From Hymenobacter sp. BT18 (GTDB lineage: Bacteria; Bacteroidota; Bacteroidia; Cytophagales; Hymenobacteraceae): a stretch of DNA of 64,000 nucleotides. The stretch covers positions 3,636,001 to 3,700,000 of the forward strand of contig NZ_CP050954.1 of the NCBI RefSeq assembly GCF_012273015.1, given 5' to 3'. Made by a program: the position numbers and the translations under genes. Numbering within the stretch: the stretch's first letter is position 1; every line of letters starts with the position of its first letter. The notes under the pieces were generated by a model that searched no databases, was not told where the DNA came from, and saw only the letters and a program-made list of their open reading frames with translations. Of this stretch, positions 32,544 to 41,404 are shown piece by piece.

Positions 32544-34643
32544 ATGAAGTTCTCCTGCGTTGCCCTGCTAGGCTTCCTGCTCGCATTCCTGTTGTCTTAT
32601 ACCACCGTCGCTCAAAGTCCGCAAACGCCCGTTTTGCGCTATGCCCTCACGCAGGCGACAACTGATACCAGCCGGGTGTTGCTGCTGGCTGACCTCAGCG
32701 CTTCGTTTCGCTATTCCCGCCACGATTCGGTGCTGTACTACGCCCAACAAGGCCTGGACTTAGCACGGCGAATTCATTTTGCCAAGGGCGAAGGGCGCTG
32801 CCTGACCCGCTTAGCCCTGTTGCAGAGCGAGCGGGGTAACCTGCCCCAGGCATTGCGCCTCAACCTGCAGGCCCTGCAGCGCAATGAAGCCAGCCACGAC
32901 ATGGATGGCATTGCCCGTACCTTCAACCAGATCGGCCTGCTGCACCAGTCACTTGACGACCATCGGCAGGCTTTCCAGTATTACTTCCGTGCCTTAGCCA
33001 TCTACCGGCAGATTCGTACCCACGATACGTCTCAGCTGGTGAGCGTGCTGGCCAACATCGGGGCCACCTATACCGGGGCCGGGCAACTGGATTCGGCGGC
33101 GTACTACCTGGAAAAGGCAGAGGCGGAAGTGTTGCGCGAAACCCCGGGGCGCTGGAGCAGCTGGGGCAACCCCGAACCCTACGTGCTGCGGGAGCTGGGC
33201 TTGCTGGCTGCGGCCCGGCACCAGAACCGGGACGCGCTAAACTACTACCGGCGCAGTGCCCAGGCGGCCATGCCCGAAAACGACCTGCGCAGTGCCTGCC
33301 GGGCCTACCAGTACTTAGCCGAACTATACGAAGACCAGCAGCAGACAGACTCCAGCGTATTCTACGGGCGCAAAGCCTTGCACATGGGCCAGAAGTTGTC
33401 CTATGTGGTGGGCATTGTGCATACCAGCCGCCTGCTGGCCGATGCGTTTGCCAGCCGGGGGCAGGCCGACAGCGCCCTGCAGTACCTGCGCATCAAGCAG
33501 GTGGCGCAGGATAGCCTCTACAACCCGCTGCGGCTAAAGCAGCTGGACGCCATTGCCCTGGCCGAGGTGCAGCGCCAGCAGAAGCTGGAGCAAGAACAGA
33601 GCGAGTACCAGGTACGTTTGTACATCTACGCCATGCTGGCCGGGCTGGGCGGACTGCTGCTGATTACGCTGCTGCAGGCCCGGCACAACCGCCAGCAGCG
33701 CCGCACCAATGCCCAGCTGCAGGAGCTGCATGCCCAGGTAGTAGAGCAGAAGGAAACCCTGGTAGCCAAGCGGGATGAACTCTCCCACATGCTCCGCGAC
33801 CTAAAAACCACTCAGAACCAGCTGGTGATGCGCGACCGAATGGCCTCCTTGGGCGAGCTGATGGCCGGCGTAGCCCACGAACTGCAGCAGCCGGCCCAAG
33901 CCATTGACAACCTGGCGGGCATCAGCGAGCAGCTAAGCGCCGAGTTGCGCGGGGCCGTGCAGGCGTTGCCCTTGGAGAAAGAACAGGCCGAGCCTCTGCA
34001 GGATATGGTGCAGAGTCTGGCGCAGTACCAGGCTACGCTACGACGCCATGGGCAGCGGGTAAGCAACATCGTGCGCGGCATGCGGGAGTACTCCGGCAAA
34101 CAGCCCGCCATGCGGCAGCTCATCAACCTGAATGAGCTGGCCGAGAACTACCTGCACCTCATCTACCACGATGCGCTGGCGAAAAACCCGGAAATGCAGG
34201 TAACCCTGGACCTGCAGTTGGATGAGGCAGTGGGAGAAGTACTGCTTGTGCAGCACGATATTGGCCGGGCCCTGATCAATATTTTTCTGAACGCCTTCCA
34301 TGCCCTGCACACCCGCACTCACCAGCCCGATGTGCCGGCCGACTACGTGCCTACCCTCACGGTAGCTACGCTCCGCACTGGCGAGGAAGTTGAGCTGCGC
34401 GTGCGGGATAATGGACCGGGTATTCCCATGGATGCCCAGGGTCGGGTCTTCGAGCGGTTTTTCTCCACAAAATCTCCCGAGCAGGCTACCGGGCTGGGCC
34501 TGGCGCTAAGTCAGGAGATTGTGGCAGAAGGGCACGGCGGTACTCTGGCCATCGAAAGTGAGCCGGGTGCCTACACCGAGGTTATTATTCGGCTGCCTGC
34601 CCCACAGCTGCCTACCGTAGAATCGGCCGCCGCCACCGTTTGA
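32544..34643 (+). CDS. TPR-containing sensor histidine kinase
   Basis: A 699-residue protein with a signal-like N-terminal helix. Residues ~45-340 form a periplasmic TPR array (for example NIGATYTGAGQLDSAAYYLE). One transmembrane helix at ~358-378 leads to a coiled coil (380-430). The dimerisation domain has the phosphoacceptor His445 in AGVAHELQQP, where the usual Asn after HE is replaced by Gln-Gln. The ATPase domain at ~560-690 shows the G1 box RDNGPGIP and the G2 box TGLGLALSQEI. No response regulator is adjacent, so it is an orphan kinase. The signal sensed is unknown. Confidence 0.92.
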   Translation: MKFSCVALLGFLLAFLLSYTTVAQSPQTPVLRYALTQATTDTSRVLLLADLSASFRYSRHDSVLYYAQQGLDLARRIHFAKGEGRCLTRLALLQSERGNLPQALRLNLQALQRNEASHDMDGIARTFNQIGLLHQSLDDHRQAFQYYFRALAIYRQIRTHDTSQLVSVLANIGATYTGAGQLDSAAYYLEKAEAEVLRETPGRWSSWGNPEPYVLRELGLLAAARHQNRDALNYYRRSAQAAMPENDLRSACRAYQYLAELYEDQQQTDSSVFYGRKALHMGQKLSYVVGIVHTSRLLADAFASRGQADSALQYLRIKQVAQDSLYNPLRLKQLDAIALAEVQRQQKLEQEQSEYQVRLYIYAMLAGLGGLLLITLLQARHNRQQRRTNAQLQELHAQVVEQKETLVAKRDELSHMLRDLKTTQNQLVMRDRMASLGELMAGVAHELQQPAQAIDNLAGISEQLSAELRGAVQALPLEKEQAEPLQDMVQSLAQYQATLRRHGQRVSNIVRGMREYSGKQPAMRQLINLNELAENYLHLIYHDALAKNPEMQVTLDLQLDEAVGEVLLVQHDIGRALINIFLNAFHALHTRTHQPDVPADYVPTLTVATLRTGEEVELRVRDNGPGIPMDAQGRVFERFFSTKSPEQATGLGLALSQEIVAEGHGGTLAIESEPGAYTEVIIRLPAPQLPTVESAAATV

Positions 34644-34692
34644 GGCCGTAAAAACGCGGAAAAAGCGTCAGGAGCAATGCCGTGGTTCCGCG

Positions 34693-34700
34693 TACATTTG
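34693..34700 (+). promoter_or_regulatory. Candidate -7 box (TACATTTG) for aroB
   Basis: Exact TAnnTTTG match 31 bases before the ATG at 34732. It places transcription start close to 34706, which argues against the GTG at 34705 as start codon. Confidence 0.5.
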
Positions 34701-34731
34701 CCGCGTGCACCCCGTAACCTATGGTCCTGGC

Positions 34732-35775
34732 ATGAACGAACAGTCAATCTTTATCGGCGCCGAGGCTTTGCCCGCGCTTCAGGCGTTGCTTGCCCGGCCG
34801 GCCGTCAGCCAGGTATTTGTGCTGGTGGATGCCAATACCCAGCGCTGGTGCTATAGCCTGATAGTGCCTTACCTGCCGGCAGGGCACCAGGTGATTGAAA
34901 TTCCGGCGGGGGAGGAGTACAAGACCCTGGCCACGTGCGAAACCGTATGGGCCCAGCTCACGGAGGCCCGCACCGACCGGCACGCCGTACTAGTAAACCT
35001 GGGCGGGGGAGTGGTTACGGACCTAGGGGGCTTTTGCGCGGCGCTGTACAAGCGTGGTATTCGGTTTGTGCAGGTGCCCACTACGCTGCTGGCGCAGGTA
35101 GATGCCAGCGTGGGTGGCAAGACCGGGGTGGATTTCCTGAGCTACAAAAATCAGCTGGGGGTGTTTCAGGAGCCAGCGGCCGTGTGTATCGACCCCCGCT
35201 TTCTCGAAACGCTGGATCCTCGCCAGATAAAGGCTGGGTATGCCGAGGTAATCAAGCACTGGCTTATTGCCGATGCAACTGCCTTTGCGCACCATCGCAA
35301 CCAGGGCATTACCACCGACGACTGGGAAAATATCATCCGCGAATCAGTAGCGCTAAAGCAGCGCATCGTGGCGGCCGACCCGCTGGAAAGTGGTTTGCGC
35401 AAGCTGCTCAATTTTGGTCATACCGTGGGCCACGCCCTGGAAAGCTACCTGCTCACCCAGCCTGGCCGCGAAATTCTGCACGGGGAGGCCGTAGCGGCCG
35501 GGATGGTGTGCGAGGCCTGGCTAAGCCACCAGAAAGGAATGCTGGACGCCGCGGCCCTGGAGCAGATTGAGCTGCTGCTGTTCTCGCTTTATGAAAAAGT
35601 GCAGTTCGTGACCCTGGAAACCGACGCTATAGCCGATTTTGCGCGTCAGGACAAAAAGAACGCCGGTACCATTATCAACTGCACGCTGCTGGAGGGGCTG
35701 GGCAATGGGGTGTATGATCAGCCCATTACCTTAGCCGAAATTGCGGAGTCGTTACGCCACTACCACCGGCTGTAG
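34732..35775 (+). CDS. aroB: 3-dehydroquinate synthase
   Basis: A 347-residue NAD- and zinc-dependent enzyme that cyclises DAHP in the shikimate pathway. NAD-site motifs LVNLGGGVVTDLGGFCA and VPTTLLAQVDASVGGKTGVD are diagnostic. The zinc ligands are in AGYAEVIKH, NFGHTVGHALE and LHGEAVAAGM. I chose the ATG at 34732 (MNEQSIFIGAEAL); a GTG at 34705 is possible but coincides with the predicted transcription start. aroA follows in the same direction, 64 bases downstream. Confidence 0.94.
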   Translation: MNEQSIFIGAEALPALQALLARPAVSQVFVLVDANTQRWCYSLIVPYLPAGHQVIEIPAGEEYKTLATCETVWAQLTEARTDRHAVLVNLGGGVVTDLGGFCAALYKRGIRFVQVPTTLLAQVDASVGGKTGVDFLSYKNQLGVFQEPAAVCIDPRFLETLDPRQIKAGYAEVIKHWLIADATAFAHHRNQGITTDDWENIIRESVALKQRIVAADPLESGLRKLLNFGHTVGHALESYLLTQPGREILHGEAVAAGMVCEAWLSHQKGMLDAAALEQIELLLFSLYEKVQFVTLETDAIADFARQDKKNAGTIINCTLLEGLGNGVYDQPITLAEIAESLRHYHRL

Positions 35776-35839
35776 CTGCCGGCACCATTTCCCTGCTGTT
35801 CATCTGCGCGTGCAGTAAAGCGGCGCGCTTTTCTCGTGT

Positions 35840-37111
35840 ATGACTACTCCTCTTGCTTCTGTATCTCTGACCTGGCCGGGAGGCCCTCTGCGCGGCACGG
35901 CCCAGGTGCCGGCTTCCAAAAGTGAGAGCAACCGCGCCCTCATCATTCAGGCTCTAGCTGAAGGCGGCCACCTGGCTAATCTGTCGGATGCCAACGACAC
36001 CCAGCTCATGCAGCGTCTGCTGCAGGATTCGGCTGCTCCGGAGTTTGACGCCGAAGATGCCGGTACGGTCATGCGTTTTCTTACGGCTTACCTGGCCATG
36101 ACGGGCCGCCAAACCGAAATCCGGGGCACCGCCCGTATGCATGAGCGCCCCATTGGGGTGCTGGTTGACGGCTTACGGCAACTCGGGGCCCGCATTGAGT
36201 ATACGGGGCAGGAGGGTTACCCCCCACTCCGGTTCCTGGGGCTTACCCCACAGCCCGCTACGGATGGGGAGTTTGCCGAGCTGACCGTGCGCGGGGACAT
36301 CAGCAGCCAGTACATTTCGGCGCTGCTGATGGTGGGCCCCACGCTTCCCCAGGGGCTACGCATCTGGCTGACGGGAAAAGTAGGCTCGCGCCCCTACATC
36401 CGCATGACGCTGGCCCTGATGCAGCATTTTGGGGCCCAGTGCCGCGACCTGGGCGAGGTGCTGGAAGTGCGCCCCGAGCCCTACCAACCCACTGACTACA
36501 CCGTAGAAGGCGACTGGTCGGCGGCCAGCTACTGGTATGCAATGGTGGCCCTGGCCCCGGCTGGCTCTCACCTCACGCTGCCCACACTACGCCGCCATTC
36601 CTGGCAGGGCGACCAGGCCATTGTGGGCATCATGGAGCAGCTAGGTGTGCACACGGAGTTCCTCTCGAACGAGACGGTGCGGCTTACGCAGGTAGCGCCG
36701 GCCGCCGCCCTCAGGCAAGACTTCACCGATTGCCCCGACTTGGCGCAGACAGTGGCCGTAGTGGCCGCGGCGCTGGGAATACCGGCGGAAATGACCGGCC
36801 TGGAAAGTTTGCGTATCAAAGAAACAGACCGTATTGCAGCCCTGCAGGCTGAGCTGGCTAAGTTTGGCGGCGGCCTGACGGACGAAGGCGAGGGCGTGTT
36901 TCGGGTAGTGTCGGACAACTTCCACGTCAGCGGGCAGGAGGTAGCCACCTACCACGACCACCGCATGGCCATGGCCTTTGCGCCCTTGGTCTTGCGCGGT
37001 CCGCTGACCATTCAAGCGCCCCAGGTAGTGCGCAAATCCTACCCCCAGTTCTGGCGCGAGCTGGAAAAAACCGGCTTCACGACGGACCCCGCCCCGGCTC
37101 CGGTATTTTAA
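35840..37111 (+). CDS. aroA: 3-phosphoshikimate 1-carboxyvinyltransferase (EPSP synthase)
   Basis: A 423-residue enzyme that adds enolpyruvate to shikimate-3-phosphate, two pathway steps before chorismate-derived aromatics. Substrate-binding motifs include VPASKSESNRALIIQALA near the N-terminus, DAGTVMRFLTAYLA, GDISSQYISALLMVGPT and the late YHDHRMAMAFAPL. The PEP-loop ESLRIKETDRIAALQAEL is intact. It pairs with aroB, so two shikimate steps are encoded together. Confidence 0.95.
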   Translation: MTTPLASVSLTWPGGPLRGTAQVPASKSESNRALIIQALAEGGHLANLSDANDTQLMQRLLQDSAAPEFDAEDAGTVMRFLTAYLAMTGRQTEIRGTARMHERPIGVLVDGLRQLGARIEYTGQEGYPPLRFLGLTPQPATDGEFAELTVRGDISSQYISALLMVGPTLPQGLRIWLTGKVGSRPYIRMTLALMQHFGAQCRDLGEVLEVRPEPYQPTDYTVEGDWSAASYWYAMVALAPAGSHLTLPTLRRHSWQGDQAIVGIMEQLGVHTEFLSNETVRLTQVAPAAALRQDFTDCPDLAQTVAVVAAALGIPAEMTGLESLRIKETDRIAALQAELAKFGGGLTDEGEGVFRVVSDNFHVSGQEVATYHDHRMAMAFAPLVLRGPLTIQAPQVVRKSYPQFWRELEKTGFTTDPAPAPVF

Positions 37112-37126
37112 CGCCGACTGACTTGC

Positions 37127-37175
37127 AAACCCGCAAGGCCGGCCGGTAGCTGCTGCTGGACGGCCTTGCGGGTTT
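37127..37175. terminator. Bidirectional terminator after aroA
   Basis: Perfect 14-base arms AAACCCGCAAGGCC/GGCCTTGCGGGTTT around a 21-base loop. It ends at the stop of the converging BtuF-like gene and can serve both. Confidence 0.82.
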
Positions 37176-37977
37176 ATTGGGCTCGAAGCTGGCGGAAGTA
37201 GGCCGCTGAGTGCTGCAAACGGCTTCCGTACCAGCTAAACAACTCCCCGTCGACGACACGTACGTTGGCTGTGGGGCAGATAGCCTGAAACTCAGACAGG
37301 TGCTTTTCGCTAAAGGGGTAGGGCTCCGAAGACAACAGAACGTGTTGCGGGTCCGCTTCCCGCAAGGCTTCAGCTGAAACCTCCGGGTAGCGCGTGGCGT
37401 GGCCAAACACGTTTTCGTACCCTGCCCGTTGCAGCAGGTCGTTGATGAACGTCCCACCGGCGGCCACCATGTAGGGAGCCCGCCAGATAAAGTAAGCCGC
37501 CGTTTCGGTAGTTGCTGGGGGTGTCAGGGCTTCGAAGGACGCATTAATAGACACTGCCAGATTCGCGGCAGCTTCCGGGCGGCCCGTCAGCAGGCCTACG
37601 CGCCGAATCATGTCCAGGGCCTCTGGCAGGTTGCTGATGTCACTCATCCAGACAGGGTGCCTAGACGCCAGCTGCTCAATACCTTCCTGGTAGTTCTCTT
37701 CTTTGTTGCCCAGTATCAGGTCGGGATTAAGGGCAGTAATGGTTTCAAAGTGGAAGTTCTTCGTGCCGCCAATAACCTTGGCCTGCGTGCGGGCCGCAGG
37801 GGGGTGCAGGCAAAACTTCGTCACACCCACGACCCGGTCACCTAAGCCCAGATCAAACAGCAGCTCGGTTTGGGAAGGCACCAACGACACAATCCGTTGC
37901 GGGGGAAAAGGTACGGCTACGCGCCGGTTCATCTGGTCGGTAACGGTGAGTGGCGGCAGGAGAGGAGGCAGTAGCAT
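37174..37977 (-). CDS. BtuF-like helical-backbone metal/cobalamin-binding protein
   Basis: A 267-residue protein of the type III periplasmic-binding fold. PQRIVSLVPSQTELLFDLGLGDRVVGVTKFC matches cobalamin-binding BtuF relatives, as do IGGTKNF and NPDLILGNKEEN. A long connecting helix follows (~residues 115-145). No signal peptide is visible: the N-terminus is Pro-rich (MLLPPLLPPLTVTDQMNRRV). Many Bacteroidota members of this family are also annotated without one. No partner permease or ATPase is adjacent. A cobalamin role is inferred from family only. Confidence 0.83.
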   Translation of the reverse strand: MLLPPLLPPLTVTDQMNRRVAVPFPPQRIVSLVPSQTELLFDLGLGDRVVGVTKFCLHPPAARTQAKVIGGTKNFHFETITALNPDLILGNKEENYQEGIEQLASRHPVWMSDISNLPEALDMIRRVGLLTGRPEAAANLAVSINASFEALTPPATTETAAYFIWRAPYMVAAGGTFINDLLQRAGYENVFGHATRYPEVSAEALREADPQHVLLSSEPYPFSEKHLSEFQAICPTANVRVVDGELFSWYGSRLQHSAAYFRQLRAQ

Positions 37978-38040
37978 AGCGGCGAAGCAACAGAAAAGGC
38001 TGACCTGTAGGGCCAGCCTTTTCCAAGCAAGTTAAATCGT

Positions 38041-39111
38041 TTACTTGAAGTAGCGGAAATCGTGCTGGTCTTCAATGCGCAGCAGCGTTTCGTAGATAAG
38101 CTGGGTGACGCTCTGTACATCGTCTTTGTGCACGGTTTCGACGGTGGTGTGCATGTACTTCAGCGGCAGCGAAATAAGCGCCGAGGCCACGCCCGCACCG
38201 GAGTAGGCAAAGGCATCGGTATCGGTGCCGGTGGCCCGGGTGGCGGCGGCGCGCTGGAAGGGAATTTCGGCTTTCTGGGCCGTTTCAATGATGAGGTCGC
38301 GCAGGTTGTTCTGCACAGCGGGACCGTAGGTGATGACCGGGCCTTTGCCGCAGAAAATGTCGCCCGAGGTCTTCTTCTCGTACATCGGCGACTGGGTGTC
38401 GTGGGTTACGTCGGTGATGATGGCCACATCGGGCTTGATGCGGTGCGCTATCATCTCGGCCCCGCGCAGGCCAATTTCCTCCTGCACCGCATTCACGATG
38501 TAAAGGCCGAAAGGCAGCTTTTTGCCGTTTTCCTTGAGCATGCGGGCTACTTCCGCAATCATGAAGCCACCCACGCGGTTATCCAGGGCCCGGCCCACGT
38601 AGAACTTGTCGTTGAGCACCATAAACTCGTCCTCAAACGTGACGACCGAGCCCACGTGAATGCCCATCTGCTCTACTTCCTCTTTGCTCGAAGCGCCGCA
38701 GTCCAAGAACACGGTTTCGATGGTGGGCGCTTTGTCCTGCTCCACTTTGCGCACGTGAATGGCCGGCCAGCCAAACACCGCCTTCACAATGCCCTTGTTG
38801 GTGTGGATGTTTACCCGCTTGCTGGGCGCCACCAAGGGGTCGGAGCCGCCATTGCGCCGCAGATACAGAAAGCCGGACTCCGTGATGAAGTTGACGAAGT
38901 AGCTGATTTCGTCGGCGTGGGCCTCAATCACCACTTTGTACTCCGCCTCCGGATTTACCACGCCTACTACCGTGCCGTAGGTATCCACGAAATACTCGTC
39001 AATGTACGGTTTGAGGTAGTCGAGCCAAATCTTCTGGCCTTCTTGCTCAAAGCCGGTAGGCGAGGGGTTGTTGAGGTATTTCTGGAGAAACTCGAAGCTT
39101 TCTGGACGCAT
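38041..39111 (-). CDS. M42-family aminopeptidase
   Basis: The start MRPESFEFLQKYLNNPSPTG at 39111 gives 356 residues. M42 enzymes are cytosolic dinuclear metallo-aminopeptidases forming large tetrahedral assemblies. Metal-binding motifs are visible: VIEAHADEIS (His and Asp), the bridging Asp in RALDNRVGGF, VQEEIGLRGAEM with the catalytic Glu pair, VTHDTQS, and a late His in LPLKYMHTTVE. Length fits the family. It could instead be a family glycosidase-like or deblocking member, since M42 specificities vary. Confidence 0.92.
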   Translation of the reverse strand: MRPESFEFLQKYLNNPSPTGFEQEGQKIWLDYLKPYIDEYFVDTYGTVVGVVNPEAEYKVVIEAHADEISYFVNFITESGFLYLRRNGGSDPLVAPSKRVNIHTNKGIVKAVFGWPAIHVRKVEQDKAPTIETVFLDCGASSKEEVEQMGIHVGSVVTFEDEFMVLNDKFYVGRALDNRVGGFMIAEVARMLKENGKKLPFGLYIVNAVQEEIGLRGAEMIAHRIKPDVAIITDVTHDTQSPMYEKKTSGDIFCGKGPVITYGPAVQNNLRDLIIETAQKAEIPFQRAAATRATGTDTDAFAYSGAGVASALISLPLKYMHTTVETVHKDDVQSVTQLIYETLLRIEDQHDFRYFK

Positions 39112-39147
39112 AAGAAGAAAAGGTAAAGGCACTATAAAATGAATCAG

Positions 39148-39678
39148 CTACGATTCTGAGGGCGCGGTGGATGTAGAGGGAGCATACCAAGCCATTGGAA
39201 TATCGGCCTCAATGCCTCGGGTAGTAGCTACCCGGCCGAGAAACCGGCCTTCCTGGTGGAAACCCAGCTGCTCATACAGAGCAATAGCCCGGGTGTTGCT
39301 TTCCCGCACCAACAACTCAACGCGCTGGACACCCGGAAATTGGGTCTGCACTGCCGTCAGCAGGGCGGTAAATAACTTTCGGCCCACGCCCTGGCCCTGG
39401 GCAGCAGGCGCTACGGCAACGGTGAGGTCGCCAAATACGTGCGCGAAGATCTGCAGGCCAGGCGAGTAGGTATGAATTTCCGCTACCAGCTGGCCGTTTT
39501 GCTCGGCCACCAGCGCCACCCCGCGCTGCAGACTGCGCGTGAGAAAGTTCAGCACATACTCATCCGTTATTTCCTCCGGCTGCCGGGCAAGGCCCCCACT
39601 TTCTCCCGACACCTGCTGGTACAGGCTTTTGATGGCTGCAGCATCCTGTAGACGAGAAGGCCTAAACGTAATCAGCAT
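39148..39678 (-). CDS. GNAT family N-acetyltransferase
   Basis: A 176-residue acetyl-CoA-dependent transferase. The acetyl-CoA pyrophosphate loop is AVAPAAQGQGVGRKLFTALL (Q-x-x-G-x-G/A pattern) at about residues 90-110, and VRESNTRAIALYEQLGFHQEG is the typical C-terminal motif. The start MLITFRPSRLQDAAAIKSLY fits the fold. Substrate is unknown; RimI/RimJ-type or antibiotic acylation cannot be separated. The stop of the carboxylase gene upstream lies 10 bases away on the same strand, so it is probably read from the same transcript. Confidence 0.88.
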   Translation of the reverse strand: MLITFRPSRLQDAAAIKSLYQQVSGESGGLARQPEEITDEYVLNFLTRSLQRGVALVAEQNGQLVAEIHTYSPGLQIFAHVFGDLTVAVAPAAQGQGVGRKLFTALLTAVQTQFPGVQRVELLVRESNTRAIALYEQLGFHQEGRFLGRVATTRGIEADIPMAWYAPSTSTAPSES

Positions 39679-39688
39679 ACCGTGGGTG

Positions 39689-41254
39689 CTACAGTGGAAT
39701 GTTGCCGTGTTTCTTGCGGGGCAGGGTATCCACTTTGTTTTCCAGCATCTTAAAGGCCCGAATCAGCTTCTGGCGCGTCTGTGAGGGCAGAATTACTTCA
39801 TCCACGAAGCCGCGGTGGGCGGCACGGTAGGGCGTAGCAAACTTCTGCTGGTACTCATCTACCTTTTCCTGGAGCTTGGCTTCGGGGTTTTCAGCCTGGG
39901 CAATTTCGCGCTTGAAGATGATTTCGGCCGCGCCTTTGGCGCCCATCACCGCAATTTCGGCCGTGGGCCAGGCGTAGTTCATATCCGCCCCGATGTGCTT
40001 CGAGTTCATCACATCATAAGCGCCACCGTAAGCTTTGCGGGTGATGACGGTGATGCGCGGGACAGTGGCTTCGCAGAAGGCGTACAGCAGCTTGGCCCCG
40101 TTGGTGATAATGCCGCGCCACTCCTGGTCGGTGCCGGGCAGGAAGCCGGGCACGTCTTCCAGCACCAGCAGCGGGATGTTGAACGAGTCGCAGAAGCGTA
40201 CGAACCGGGCCGCCTTCGTGCTGGCGTTGATGTCGAGTACCCCGGCCAGCACGGCGGGCTGGTTGCCCACAATACCAATGCTCCGGCCGCCCAGGCGCGC
40301 AAAGCCTACCACGATGTTCTCGGCAAAGTTCTGGTGCACCTCCATGAAGGTGTCGGCATCAATGATTCCTTCAATCACCTCCCGAATGTCGTAGGGCTGG
40401 TTGGGGTTTTCGGGAATAATCGTATCGAGAACCGCACGGGTTTCGTCGGCCGCCGAGTAGGGCAGGGCCGGGGCAGTTTCCTCACAGTTCTGGGGCATGT
40501 AGCTCAAGAGCTGCTTGAGCTGCTGAATGATGGCTACCTCGTTCGGTGCCGTGAAGTGCGTAACGCCACTTTTGGCCGAGTGCGTGCTGGCCCCGCCCAA
40601 CTCCTCACTCGTCACGTTTTCGTGGGTTACGGTTTTCACCACGTTGGGCCCCGTCACGAACATGTAGCTCGTGTTTTCCACCATCAGGATGAAGTCCGTG
40701 ATGGCGGGGGAGTATACCGCGCCGCCCGCGCAGGGACCCATAATAGCCGAAAGCTGGGGGACGACGCCCGAGGCCAGGGTATTCTTGTAGAAAATGTCGG
40801 CGTAACCGCCCAGGCTCACCACACCTTCCTGAATCCGCGCTCCGCCGGAGTCGTTGAGGCCGATAACCGGGGCGCCGTTCTTCATGGCTAGGTCCATGAT
40901 TTTTACGATTTTCTCGGCATGCGTTTCGCTAAGCGAGCCGCCGAACACCGTGAAATCCTGGGAGAAAACGTACACCAAGCGGCCATTTACCGTGCCGTAA
41001 CCCGTCACCACACCGTCGCCGAGGTAGTACTCCTTGTCGAGGCCGAAGTCCTTGGAGCGGTGCATCACAAACTTGCCGATTTCCTCGAAGGAGCCCTCAT
41101 CCAGCAGCAGATCCACCCGTTCCCGGGCGGTAAGCTTGCCTTTCTGGTGCTGGGCATCAATGCGAGCTTGGCCGCCGCCGAGCAGGGCTTCCTGGTTTTT
41201 GCGGGCAAGAATTTCGGTTTTGCTTAGTTGGGCTTCAGCGTGCGGATCGGACAT
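39689..41254 (-). CDS. Acyl-CoA carboxylase beta (carboxyltransferase) subunit
   Basis: A 521-residue carboxyltransferase of the propionyl-/methylmalonyl-CoA type. Start [16 protein letters not shown] at 41254 is chosen because upstream in-frame sequence is unrelated. Conserved pieces are [20 protein letters not shown], the acyl-CoA site [14 protein letters not shown], the oxyanion/biotin region [17 protein letters not shown] and [13 protein letters not shown]. Partner biotin carboxylase and carrier genes are not adjacent. A TACCTTTG box on the minus strand at 41292-41299 sits 38 bases upstream. Confidence 0.93.
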   Translation of the reverse strand: MSDPHAEAQLSKTEILARKNQEALLGGGQARIDAQHQKGKLTARERVDLLLDEGSFEEIGKFVMHRSKDFGLDKEYYLGDGVVTGYGTVNGRLVYVFSQDFTVFGGSLSETHAEKIVKIMDLAMKNGAPVIGLNDSGGARIQEGVVSLGGYADIFYKNTLASGVVPQLSAIMGPCAGGAVYSPAITDFILMVENTSYMFVTGPNVVKTVTHENVTSEELGGASTHSAKSGVTHFTAPNEVAIIQQLKQLLSYMPQNCEETAPALPYSAADETRAVLDTIIPENPNQPYDIREVIEGIIDADTFMEVHQNFAENIVVGFARLGGRSIGIVGNQPAVLAGVLDINASTKAARFVRFCDSFNIPLLVLEDVPGFLPGTDQEWRGIITNGAKLLYAFCEATVPRITVITRKAYGGAYDVMNSKHIGADMNYAWPTAEIAVMGAKGAAEIIFKREIAQAENPEAKLQEKVDEYQQKFATPYRAAHRGFVDEVILPSQTRQKLIRAFKMLENKVDTLPRKKHGNIPL

Positions 41255-41291
41255 GGGGTGGGGAAGTCGGTAGCTACATGGGTAAGGACGC

Positions 41292-41299
41292 CAAAGGTA
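41292..41299 (-). promoter_or_regulatory. Candidate -7 box (TACCTTTG) for the carboxylase gene
   Basis: Exact TAnnTTTG match on the minus strand 38 bases before the ATG at 41254; -33 element unclear. Confidence 0.5.
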
Positions 41300-41349
41300 A
41301 CGTACTGAGCAAAAAAAGCTGCATCGTAATTTGGGCGAGTATAAAAAGC

Positions 41350-41387
41350 AAAAACGGCCGGCTCCCTCGCGGAAACCGGCCGTTTGC
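41350..41387 (-). terminator. Terminator after clpC
   Basis: AAACGGCCGG/CCGGCCGTTT arms around a 14-base loop; on the minus strand the stem is followed by T-rich sequence. It lies between clpC and the carboxylase gene. Confidence 0.85.
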
Positions 41388-41404
41388 ACTAAAATCTGGT
41401 ACGC